The notes: generated from the sequence alone by a model not told the origin. 5,606 nucleotides of DNA from Bacteroidales bacterium (GCA_031286005.1 JAITVC010000040.1:1-5606); one strand, 5' to 3'. Counted from the first letter of the stretch, positions 1 through 5,303 are shown. Numbers and translations are program-made.

Positions 1-22
1 TTACTAATTCTAATTTTTTTCG

Positions 23-30
23 TATCTTTG
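23..30 (+). promoter_or_regulatory. Bacteroidota -7 promoter core for the toxin-antitoxin operon
   Basis: TATCTTTG matches the Bacteroidota -7 consensus TAnnTTTG, and the ATG of the first gene lies 31 nt downstream of it. A matching -33 TTTG box would fall at the very start of the window and is not seen; only TTAC is present at 1-4. The start should lie in the upper 30s, so the tandem repeat at 34-52 would span the transcription start. Confidence 0.6.
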
Positions 31-33
31 TGG

Positions 34-52
34 TGTAAAACTATGTAAAACT
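34..52 (+). repeat. Tandem direct repeat TGTAAAACT (two copies, 10-bp period)
   Basis: TGTAAAACT occurs at 34-42 and again at 44-52, separated by one base, so the copies are 10 bp apart and lie on about the same face of the helix. They sit directly after the promoter core and before the first gene. This is where an autorepressing antitoxin would bind, but that role is inferred from position only. The second copy overlaps an ATG-TAA start-stop unit at 43-48. Confidence 0.5.
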
Positions 53-61
53 CGAAACAAA

Positions 62-286
62 ATGCCTAATAAGAAACCATACAACATCAATCCGAAACAA
101 GATTCTTTTGTTGAAGATCCGGCGCTTGCTTATGCGTATGATACGTTACGTAGAGATAGCGTGCAGCCTTATCAATCGGAACAACTTATTCTTGAACCGG
201 ATGAGGATTTGCGCAGAGCGATTACGATGGATGAACTTCTCAATAGTACTCTCAAATTTATTGATGAATTGTATGCCGAGAAATAG
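62..286 (+). CDS. Probable antitoxin of a RelE/ParE-type toxin-antitoxin pair (74 aa)
   Basis: A small acidic protein: I count 15 Asp/Glu against 9 Lys/Arg. The N-terminal half (residues 1-30) is polar and proline-containing. A helical C-terminal segment follows (about 48-74, DEDLRRAITMDELLNSTLKF). A short segment of the form 'I(S/T)-x-(D/E)-E-L/F' followed by an amphipathic helix is what I recall from small Bacteroidota antitoxins paired with RelE/ParE toxins, where this part wraps the toxin. No helix-turn-helix or ribbon-helix-helix domain is obvious. The gene comes first and its end overlaps the toxin start by 14 nt, as is usual for co-translated pairs. In such systems the antitoxin neutralises the toxin and often represses its own promoter. 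The start at 62 is the first ATG after the leader start-stop unit. The partner supports the function more than this protein's own sequence does. Confidence 0.62.
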   Translation: MPNKKPYNINPKQDSFVEDPALAYAYDTLRRDSVQPYQSEQLILEPDEDLRRAITMDELLNSTLKFIDELYAEK

Positions 287-611
287 AGTTTTAGCAACAC
301 CGGAGGTAAAACAATACTTAAATAATCTCATATTTATTCTTCACAAGAAAGAATATTTCGGATTTCGAGAATCGGCACGAGAATATGTGATAGAATTGAT
401 TAAAAATATTACGGGAAGTTTACCCCGCCACTCATACAAATCGGCACCTGAATACTTCGACCGGTATGGAAAAGATATGCATTACGCCACATTCAAAAAA
501 AATAAACAAACATCGTGGTACGTTTTCTTTACAAAATATCTCGACAATGGCGAAACTATTTATTTAATCCGCTACATCGCCAACAATCACACTGTGGCAC
601 AATATCTGTGA
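273..611 (+). CDS. RelE/ParE-family toxin-like protein (112 aa)
   Basis: A basic small protein (17 Lys/Arg against 10 Asp/Glu) of the size of RelE/ParE toxins. Residues 8-48 look like the paired N-terminal helices. The rest has alternating strand character: YATFKKNKQTSWYVFF (71-86), then YLIRYIANNHTVAQYL (97-112). An ending of the form 'RYI-x-NNH-x-x-AQYL' is a recurring signature of Bacteroidota proteins annotated as RelE/ParE-like toxins, by recall and not by search. Such toxins either cut mRNA on the ribosome or poison gyrase, and the sequence does not decide which. I chose ATG 273 because it gives the compact domain; an in-frame ATG at 264 would add three residues. The reading frame stays open back to 108, but that part is antisense-like to the antitoxin frame and is not plausible protein. 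No frameshift or truncation is seen. Confidence 0.68.
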   Translation: MPRNRVLATPEVKQYLNNLIFILHKKEYFGFRESAREYVIELIKNITGSLPRHSYKSAPEYFDRYGKDMHYATFKKNKQTSWYVFFTKYLDNGETIYLIRYIANNHTVAQYL

Positions 612-614
612 TTG
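584..614 (+). repeat. Perfect 8-bp inverted repeat over the toxin stop codon
   Basis: CAATCACA (584-591) is the exact reverse complement of TGTGATTG (607-614), with a 15-nt loop that itself contains TGTG-G-CACA (593-601). The right arm includes the TGA stop (609-611). No T-run follows directly, so it is at best a weak terminator; it could instead stabilise the 3' end of the toxin mRNA. Confidence 0.4.
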
Positions 615-680
615 CTTGCGCCAAGAAACATTAATATTTTTTAAGTTTTTTGTTTGGGATTTTTTCCATTTTTCATTTTT

Positions 681-692
681 TTTGTATCTTTG
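681..692 (+). promoter_or_regulatory. Promoter core of the two-component operon
   Basis: TTTGTATCTTTG contains the -7 box TATCTTTG at 685-692. The same 17 bases, TTTGTATCTTTGCAAAA, occur on the minus strand at 4583-4599 in front of the secreted-protein gene. The nearest upstream TTTG (653-656) is 28 nt away, too far for the usual spacing, so the -33 part is weak or absent. The kinase ATG is only 8 nt after the box, so the mRNA would have almost no leader. Confidence 0.7.
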
Positions 693-700
693 CAAAACAA

Positions 701-2284
701 ATGTCTAAACACATCCTTTATTCCATTGCAGCAGCGATGTCTATTTCGCTAATTACCTTGCTTCTTATTCAAGGAATATGGATTCGTAATGCGTTTAAAT
801 TAAGTGAGGTAAACTTTAATTCGGAGGTTTCGGAAGCGGCAGAGGCCTTTATTCTGCAACTCGAAAAAAACGAGATTAACGCTCAATTCAAAACTCAAAA
901 TCGTCGAAAGTCTATTCTTAATCGCATTGACTCTCTGAATGTGTATATGGAGAATCTGCAAATTCAAAATCCGGACGTGCGTTTTGAACAAAATATACAG
1001 AATATTTTGTCGTCAATGGACGACGAAACCGGACTGATTATTCAGCAAGACAGCACGGCAGAGCTGCAAGAGGAGGAAGAGGAAAAAAATCCACCTGTAG
1101 TTGTACGCAATCTTCGTGAGCAAAAGCAATCGGCACGAAACATTCAGCGCATCTACAGCCAATTAAAAGAAGAGCGAGACAATTATCTGCATAAATCCCA
1201 ATTGGCGGATGAACTGTTGAAAGAAGTGGCCGGTTTTCAAAACTCCAAGCCGTTTGTCAGTCGTGTAAATCCATATTCAATTGATTCTTTATTGAGTAGG
1301 CAATTCGCTCGAAAGAATATCCAAACCCGTTGCGAATGGGGCGTTTTCAGTACCCTGCACAACAAATTGATTGTGCAGAAAACCGGTCGCTATAAGTCCA
1401 AGTTGCTCGACAGTAAGTTCACTTATAAAATTTTTTCTTCGGATAATGACCAAAATGCGCATTATTTGGTGTTGTATTTTCCGGACATCAAACATGTTAT
1501 TTTCTCGCGAGTTTTCGCTTTGTTGATGCTTTCGCTGATTTTGGTTGCAAGCATTGTGTTGGTGTATGCTTATGCGTTGGTAAAAATGTTTCAAAATCGA
1601 AAACTGTCTGAAATAAAAACGGATTTCATCAACAATATGACGCATGAAATTAAAACGCCGATTTCGACTATTGCTTTGGTTTGTGAAGCGTTGGAAGATC
1701 CGGATATGGAAAAGAGTGAGGCCAATCTAACCCGTTTCACGAATTTAATTAAGCAAGAAAACGAACGGCTGAAGGATTTGAGCAAATATATTATCGAAGT
1801 TTCCAAGTTGGAACGCGGACAATTGCTGATGAACAAACAACCGATGCACATTCACGAAGCGATTGAAGAAGCCGTTCAGAATATGGATTTTCAAGTTAAA
1901 CATAAAAACGGCCGTATTATCACGCATTTAGATGCTAAAAATGATTTGATTAATGGCGATTTAGTTCATCATGTCCATGCATTTTCAAATTTGATTGATA
2001 ATGCGAATAAATACTGTAATACGACGCCAATCATTGAAATATCAACCAACGATACACCAAAAGGCATCGAAATCCGGTTTTCGGACAATGGTATCGGTAT
2101 TCCCAAATCGCAAATTAAGAAAATCTTTGAAACCTTGTATCGAATTCCCACCGGAAACGTTCATGCCATAAAAGGTTTCGGTTTGGGATTAAGCTACGTC
2201 AAATCGGTGGTAACCAAGCACCAAGGCCAGATTTGGGCGGAAAGTAAACTCAAAGGTGGCACAATTTTTATAATAAGTTATTAA
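701..2284 (+). CDS. Membrane sensor histidine kinase, RprX-like (527 aa)
   Basis: An inner-membrane kinase that autophosphorylates on histidine and passes the phosphate to the regulator encoded next. TM1 spans about residues 5-28. A periplasmic sensor region follows (about 30-265), partly coiled-coil in character, with an acidic run ELQEEEEEK (121-129). TM2 spans about 266-296. The H-box DFINNMTHEIKTP has the phospho-accepting His at 315. The ATP-binding domain shows an N-box (HAFSNLIDNANKY, 426-438), G1 (SDNGIGIP, 461-468), an F-box (IFETLYRIPTGN, 475-486) and G2 (GFGLGLSYVK, 492-501). All catalytic elements are present, so it should be active. 'YRIPTGNVHAIKGFGLGL' is close to what I recall of Bacteroides RprX. 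There is no HAMP or PAS domain between TM2 and the H-box. ATG 701 was chosen because the alternative in-frame TTG at 650 would place the promoter core inside the gene. The signal sensed cannot be told. Confidence 0.93.
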   Translation: MSKHILYSIAAAMSISLITLLLIQGIWIRNAFKLSEVNFNSEVSEAAEAFILQLEKNEINAQFKTQNRRKSILNRIDSLNVYMENLQIQNPDVRFEQNIQNILSSMDDETGLIIQQDSTAELQEEEEEKNPPVVVRNLREQKQSARNIQRIYSQLKEERDNYLHKSQLADELLKEVAGFQNSKPFVSRVNPYSIDSLLSRQFARKNIQTRCEWGVFSTLHNKLIVQKTGRYKSKLLDSKFTYKIFSSDNDQNAHYLVLYFPDIKHVIFSRVFALLMLSLILVASIVLVYAYALVKMFQNRKLSEIKTDFINNMTHEIKTPISTIALVCEALEDPDMEKSEANLTRFTNLIKQENERLKDLSKYIIEVSKLERGQLLMNKQPMHIHEAIEEAVQNMDFQVKHKNGRIITHLDAKNDLINGDLVHHVHAFSNLIDNANKYCNTTPIIEISTNDTPKGIEIRFSDNGIGIPKSQIKKIFETLYRIPTGNVHAIKGFGLGLSYVKSVVTKHQGQIWAESKLKGGTIFIISY

Positions 2285-2347
2285 CAATCGTATACGAAAA
2301 TCGACCCTTGAGCGTTATATAGGGTGTAAACCTTAAATAACAAATTT

Positions 2348-3079
2348 ATGAAAACTCCACATGACATCAAAATTCTGCTCGCCGAAGACGATCAAAACTT
2401 CGGCCCGTTCCTTCAAACCTATTTGGAGGCTAAGGGTTATTCGTGCTTTTTAGCACAAAATGGCAACGACGCTTTGGAAGCGTTTCAAACCGGTCAGTAC
2501 AATTTCTGCTTGACCGATGTAATGATGCCCGAAAAAGACGGCTTTACGCTTGCAAAAGAAATTCGCAAGAGTAATGTTTCCGTGCCGATTCTGTTTATTA
2601 CGGCAAAAAATCTGGAAGAAGACCGCTTGCGGGGCTTTCAGGTTGGCGGCGATGATTACATCACAAAGCCGTTCAGCATGGATGAACTGACATTTCGCAT
2701 TCAAGCCATTGTTCGTCGTATTGAAGCTACGAAGTATCACGAACGCCAAACGTTTGCGCTCGGAAGACTCACGTTTGATTACGATTTACAATTAATCATC
2801 ACACCTGTTCAACAAATCAAACTTACGCCGAAAGAGAGCGATTTGTTGAGGTTGCTGTGCCAGTATCAAAACGAGATTGTGTACCGAGGTATTGCATTGA
2901 CGAAAGTTTGGCAAGAAAACTCGGTTTACAATGCACGCAGTATGGACGTTTATATCACGAAACTGCGTAAGGTGTTGCGAGACGACCCGGAGATTGATTT
3001 GCAAAATGTGCATGGCGTTGGCTTCAAACTGATGGTGCCACGAAGCAAACGAAAAATCCTTAATCCAGTGATACCTTAG
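2348..3079 (+). CDS. Response regulator, OmpR/PhoB class, RprY-like (243 aa)
   Basis: A DNA-binding regulator, the likely partner of the kinase 63 nt upstream. No TAnnTTTG box lies in the gap, so the two are probably co-transcribed. The receiver domain (about 7-125) has the acidic cluster EDD at 13-15, the phospho-accepting Asp57 in LTDVMMPEKDGF, Thr85 in FITAK and Lys107 in DDYITKPF, so every switch residue is intact. The winged-helix domain (about 136-231) has the expected LTPKESDLLRLLCQ, the recognition-helix segment SVYNARSMDVYITKLRKVL and the wing ending VHGVGFKLMV. The C-terminal tail is basic (PRSKRK). Its length is normal for the class. The last 20 bp overlap the end of the convergent minus-strand gene. 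Target genes are not identifiable from this window. Confidence 0.95.
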   Translation: MKTPHDIKILLAEDDQNFGPFLQTYLEAKGYSCFLAQNGNDALEAFQTGQYNFCLTDVMMPEKDGFTLAKEIRKSNVSVPILFITAKNLEEDRLRGFQVGGDDYITKPFSMDELTFRIQAIVRRIEATKYHERQTFALGRLTFDYDLQLIITPVQQIKLTPKESDLLRLLCQYQNEIVYRGIALTKVWQENSVYNARSMDVYITKLRKVLRDDPEIDLQNVHGVGFKLMVPRSKRKILNPVIP

Positions 3080-4583
3080 AAAGGTAGAATATGATGCGCT
3101 TGGTGGAGCCCCTCAAATTATTGTTTTGAATAGTTTGATAGCCGTAAACCAAAAAATGTGTGTCATACCACTGTAAAATCCGAGAATCGGTATCTTCAAC
3201 CACTTTGTCGCCACGGTGAAGTGGTTGAAGTTTTAAGGTTTGATAAGATGTTTCATAGGGCAGAAGCGTTTTGTAGAAAACGTTAGTAGCGTTGGCAAAC
3301 AAGATGATGGTTTCGCTTTCGCCAATAAAATAGGCGGTTTTAGTAGCCAAATTCCTCGTGTTGAGTGCTGTCGAAATATCGGAAACATAGTTCTTCTGCA
3401 AGATGCCGTTCGTATCCAAAATCCATACAAACGCATCGTTAAACCGGTACCCGTCGAAAACCGAAGTCGTATACGGCACCACACGGCCGTAATAGTCGTA
3501 ATAAGTTTCCGTTGTAGTTTTGTATTGAGGCATGATGCTTTCGCCAAACAGCAAACTTTTGTCATCCCACATTTTCACATGAAAAGGCGATAAAATATCT
3601 AACGAAAAGGCCTTTTGCCGCCGGTTGCGTTTGTGCTGCAGAACTTGCAATTGGTCGGCGCTAAAGCGTTGGTCAACACTGTCAAAATCGGCAAAATTCT
3701 GTACCCTTAAAAGTTGTGCCGATGTCCCGTTAAAAGCCATATTGAAAAAACCGGTAGACACTTGAAGACGGTCGGGGCCTTCTGTGCGTTGTCGTTCGGA
3801 AGTGAGGTTGAAGGTGCCATAAATAAAAAGTTGGCCTTTTTTATCAAATCTTAGTTTGGCTTGAACAGGGCGGCTTTCATCGTTCAACTTAACTTCGCTC
3901 GAATGTATCAAATTGGCCAATGTATCGAATATGGCGAGTGTAAAGAACTCATCTCTACGTGTGTCGTCGGCATACAAAACAGCCAATTTCTGCGAAACAG
4001 TATCTAATGCAGCATCCACAACCTCTTGACTGGAAAACTTGGGGAAATCGTATTTAAAAACAAGCGTATCGCCTATTTTGGCTGTGTTCACAGCGCATTC
4101 GCCTCGATCGACTTGAACTAACCAAACCCTGGATTGGTGTGTAAAACCGGCTGCAGTAGGAATTTTAGAAAGCGAATACAATGTGTCGACAGCAAAACTA
4201 CCTTCCAGCAGATTTACACGCATCAAAAGCGTTGGCGTTAGCGTACTCCGATAGATTTGATTGCGAAGAATGAGATGCAAAACCTCGCCATCCAAAGCAT
4301 GATTGATAACGGCGTACTCAGTCGGGAACTGGGTTTTAAGTTGCCATTTTTGGTTCAGATAAACATCATAAAACAGAAAATCCTGCACATTCCCCGATGT
4401 GCTTTTGTTGGCATCGCCGATAGCCGTATGAAGCAAAACACCCTTTTTTTCAAGATTGATTAGACTAAACGGATAATAGTCTGAACTCACCGTAACTTCA
4501 GCACGCAAAGGCTTATCCAATTGTGCAAAACCAACAAAAGGAACAGCGAAAAGAAAAAGCAAAATTAGAACGCTTTGTTTCAT
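3060..4583 (-). CDS. Secreted Bacteroidota-specific protein of unknown function (507 aa)
   Basis: I do not recognise a characterised function. Residues 1-20 form a typical Sec signal peptide (short basic start, hydrophobic LILLFLFAVPFVGFA, then Q-L-D), so the protein is exported. There is no lipobox Cys. The rest is rich in short alternating hydrophobic strands with turns (DTLYSLSKI, QKLAVLYADD, GQLFIYGTFNL), which fits an all-beta or propeller-like fold; this is inference. A distinctive segment near residues 360-395 has YYDYYGR (361-367) and FDGYRFNDAF (376-385), followed by a 'DTNG' turn. I recall similar Y/F-D-G-Y motifs in uncharacterised Bacteroidota exported proteins. No C-terminal type IX sorting domain, transmembrane segment or catalytic motif is visible. 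ATG 4583 was chosen over an in-frame ATG at 4598 because the latter lies in the promoter core and would disrupt the signal peptide. It has its own promoter and is monocistronic. Confidence 0.85.
   Translation of the reverse strand: MKQSVLILLFLFAVPFVGFAQLDKPLRAEVTVSSDYYPFSLINLEKKGVLLHTAIGDANKSTSGNVQDFLFYDVYLNQKWQLKTQFPTEYAVINHALDGEVLHLILRNQIYRSTLTPTLLMRVNLLEGSFAVDTLYSLSKIPTAAGFTHQSRVWLVQVDRGECAVNTAKIGDTLVFKYDFPKFSSQEVVDAALDTVSQKLAVLYADDTRRDEFFTLAIFDTLANLIHSSEVKLNDESRPVQAKLRFDKKGQLFIYGTFNLTSERQRTEGPDRLQVSTGFFNMAFNGTSAQLLRVQNFADFDSVDQRFSADQLQVLQHKRNRRQKAFSLDILSPFHVKMWDDKSLLFGESIMPQYKTTTETYYDYYGRVVPYTTSVFDGYRFNDAFVWILDTNGILQKNYVSDISTALNTRNLATKTAYFIGESETIILFANATNVFYKTLLPYETSYQTLKLQPLHRGDKVVEDTDSRILQWYDTHFLVYGYQTIQNNNLRGSTKRIIFYLSKVSLD
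3194..3234 (+). terminator. Candidate intrinsic terminator for the two-component operon, inside the opposite gene
   Basis: CTTCAACCACTT (3194-3205) and AAGTGGTTGAAG (3219-3230) form a perfect 12-bp stem, directly followed by TTTT (3231-3234). In plus-strand RNA the stem can extend by U-G, G-U, U-G and C-G pairs to a 5-nt loop (GCCAC). In minus-strand RNA the three wobble pairs become A-C mismatches, so the fold favours the plus-strand transcript. It lies about 115 nt past the regulator stop. The T-run is short, so the function is an inference. Confidence 0.45.
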
Positions 4584-4587
4584 TTTG

Positions 4588-4599
4588 CAAAGATACAAA
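4588..4599 (-). promoter_or_regulatory. Promoter core of the secreted-protein gene
   Basis: Read on the minus strand this is TTTGTATCTTTG, with the -7 box TATCTTTG at 4595-4588. Only CAAA separates it from the ATG at 4583. The predicted transcription start therefore falls at or next to the start codon, implying a leaderless or nearly leaderless mRNA. No TTTG is seen at the -33 spacing. Confidence 0.68.
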
Positions 4600-4602
4600 A
4601 TA

Positions 4603-4623
4603 TTTATGATTTATGAATTATGA
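4603..4623. repeat. Three tandem 7-bp repeats (TTTATGA)
   Basis: TTTATGA at 4603-4609 and 4610-4616 is followed by ATTATGA at 4617-4623. The array occupies the short gap between the minus-strand promoter core and the KilA-N remnant, covering the upstream part of that promoter. Short AT-rich tandem repeats of this kind are common between genes in this phylum, as I recall. No function can be assigned. Confidence 0.5.
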
Positions 4624-4830
4624 TTTACTATAGAATATTTAGGGATTTGGGAATATCTGTATTATGCCAATATCAATGAATTGATTTGTCTTTCCAATAT
4701 GGAAAATATTAATGCTGTTTTTATCAACGACAGTCTCTCGCAACGAGATCGGCTTATCAAACTGAATGAGATTGCTATTCAGCAAATGCAGGTGTTGCAA
4801 GATGTGGAGAGTAGGAAGATGTTAAAATGA
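4624..4830 (+). pseudogene. Remnant of a KilA-N-domain DNA-binding protein, internally deleted
   Basis: An open frame of 68 codons with no ATG near its 5' end, preceded by an in-frame TGA at 4621. It begins TIEYLGIWEYL, which matches the 'TIEFLGLWE' segment found some 50 residues into Bacteroidota KilA-N proteins. After about a dozen residues it jumps to NINELICLSNMENINAVF (from about 4669) and RLIKLNEIAIQQMQVLQ, which resemble the C-terminal part of the same proteins (ATIEQLVLSN-E-NAV, LNEIAIQQM). The N-terminus and the middle of the protein, including the rest of the KilA-N domain, are therefore missing, while the frame across the junction is kept. The first usable ATG (4699) would give a 43-aa peptide ending in MLK at 4830. 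No TAnnTTTG box precedes it. The homology is from memory of the family, not from a search. KilA-N proteins occur in phages and mobile accessory DNA. Confidence 0.62.
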
Positions 4831-4907
4831 ATAATTAAACCATACCTAATTCATCACTATTTATTATTTCGTAGTCTTTTTAAAATCAAATAAAAAACAC
4901 CTCTATT

Positions 4908-4921
4908 AACAAATATTTGTT
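4908..4921. repeat. Perfect 14-bp palindrome upstream of the bL28 promoter
   Basis: AACAAATATTTGTT reads the same on both strands and ends 6 bp before the -33 box. Part of it, CAAATATTT, occurs again at 4939-4947 inside the promoter spacer, 29 bp away. It could be a regulator binding site, but such palindromes also arise by chance in AT-rich DNA. The rest of the 4831-4927 gap holds nothing recognisable. Confidence 0.4.
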
Positions 4922-4927
4922 CAAAAA

Positions 4928-4959
4928 TTTGGCTGTTTCAAATATTTTTTGTAACTTTG
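4928..4959 (+). promoter_or_regulatory. Complete Bacteroidota promoter for rpmB
   Basis: TTTG (4928-4931), a 20-nt spacer and TAACTTTG (4952-4959) fit the Bacteroidota housekeeping -33/-7 arrangement. It is the only promoter in the window with both boxes at normal spacing, as expected for a highly expressed ribosomal gene. The leader would be roughly 30 nt. It contains an ATG-TAA unit at 4983-4988 and a second, out-of-frame ATG at 4989 that opens an 8-codon frame overlapping the true start. Confidence 0.85.
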
Positions 4960-4993
4960 CACTCCAATTTTAACAAGTAAAGATGTAAATGCT

Positions 4994-5233
4994 ATGGCAA
5001 GAATTTGTGATTTAACCGGAAAAAAGGTCATCAGTGGAAATCATGTTTCGCACTCGAATATCAAAACCAAACGTAAATTTTATCCGAATTTACAAACGAA
5101 GAAGTTTTACGTGCCGGAAGAAGATGCTTGGATCACGTTGCGTGTTTCAGCTAATGCCATTCGTACAATCAACAAAAAAGGCATCTATGCATGTTTGTTG
5201 GAAGCAGATAAAAACGGACTTATTCGTTTGTAA
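4994..5233 (+). CDS. rpmB: 50S ribosomal protein L28 (bL28)
   Basis: A 79-aa structural protein of the large ribosomal subunit. The N-terminus MARICDLTGKK is diagnostic of the family, followed by GNHVSHSNIKTKRKFYPNLQ, the conserved basic RNA-binding stretch. TLRVSANAIRTINKKG (48-63) is the other conserved block. Only single cysteines (Cys5 and Cys67) are present and there are no CxxC pairs, so this is the zinc-independent form. Length and ends look complete. The start at 4994 is fixed by the conserved N-terminus. The gene is monocistronic, between its own promoter and a strong terminator 17 nt after the stop. In many Bacteroidota rpmB is followed by rpmG (bL33) and a small DUF4295 gene; here neither follows. 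Confidence 0.98.
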   Translation: MARICDLTGKKVISGNHVSHSNIKTKRKFYPNLQTKKFYVPEEDAWITLRVSANAIRTINKKGIYACLLEADKNGLIRL

Positions 5234-5250
5234 TGCACCTCGAGAAACTG

Positions 5251-5283
5251 AAAACGGCCACCTTTTGGTGGCCGTTTTTTTTT
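5251..5283 (+). terminator. Strong intrinsic terminator of rpmB
   Basis: A perfect stem, AAAACGGCCACC (5251-5262) with GGTGGCCGTTTT (5267-5278), closes a TTTT loop and runs into a T-tract reaching 5283. The GC-rich core is CGGCCACC/GGTGGCCG. On the minus strand the same hairpin is followed by TTTT only, within its own stem, so it may also stop the convergent regulator gene at 5304, probably less efficiently. Confidence 0.93.
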
Positions 5284-5303
5284 AACCGGTAGGGTGGTTG
5301 GTC

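Noticed and set aside
108..272. In-frame upstream extension of the toxin gene, nearly covering the antitoxin
   Set aside because: It lies wholly in a second frame of the antitoxin gene and its translation has no domain character. The compact toxin domain begins at the ATG at 273.
653..656. TTTG as a -33 box for the kinase promoter
   Set aside because: The spacing to the -7 box is 28 nt, longer than the roughly 17-23 nt expected in Bacteroidota.
650..700. TTG start for the kinase with 17 extra residues
   Set aside because: The added stretch is the T-rich promoter region itself, including the -7 box, and the ATG at 701 directly precedes the first transmembrane segment.
2304..2325. ACCCT...AGGGT inverted repeat between the kinase and regulator genes
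   Set aside because: Only five pairs with a 12-nt loop and no T-run; too weak to call a terminator or regulatory hairpin.
3240..3593. Plus-strand open frame of 117 codons opposite the secreted-protein gene
   Set aside because: A shadow frame: no promoter, no recognisable protein character, and wholly antisense to a gene with a clear signal peptide and promoter.
4989..5015. 8-codon frame starting at an ATG just before rpmB and overlapping its start
   Set aside because: Too short to support as a gene; the conserved bL28 N-terminus fixes the real start at 4994. Mentioned only as part of the leader.
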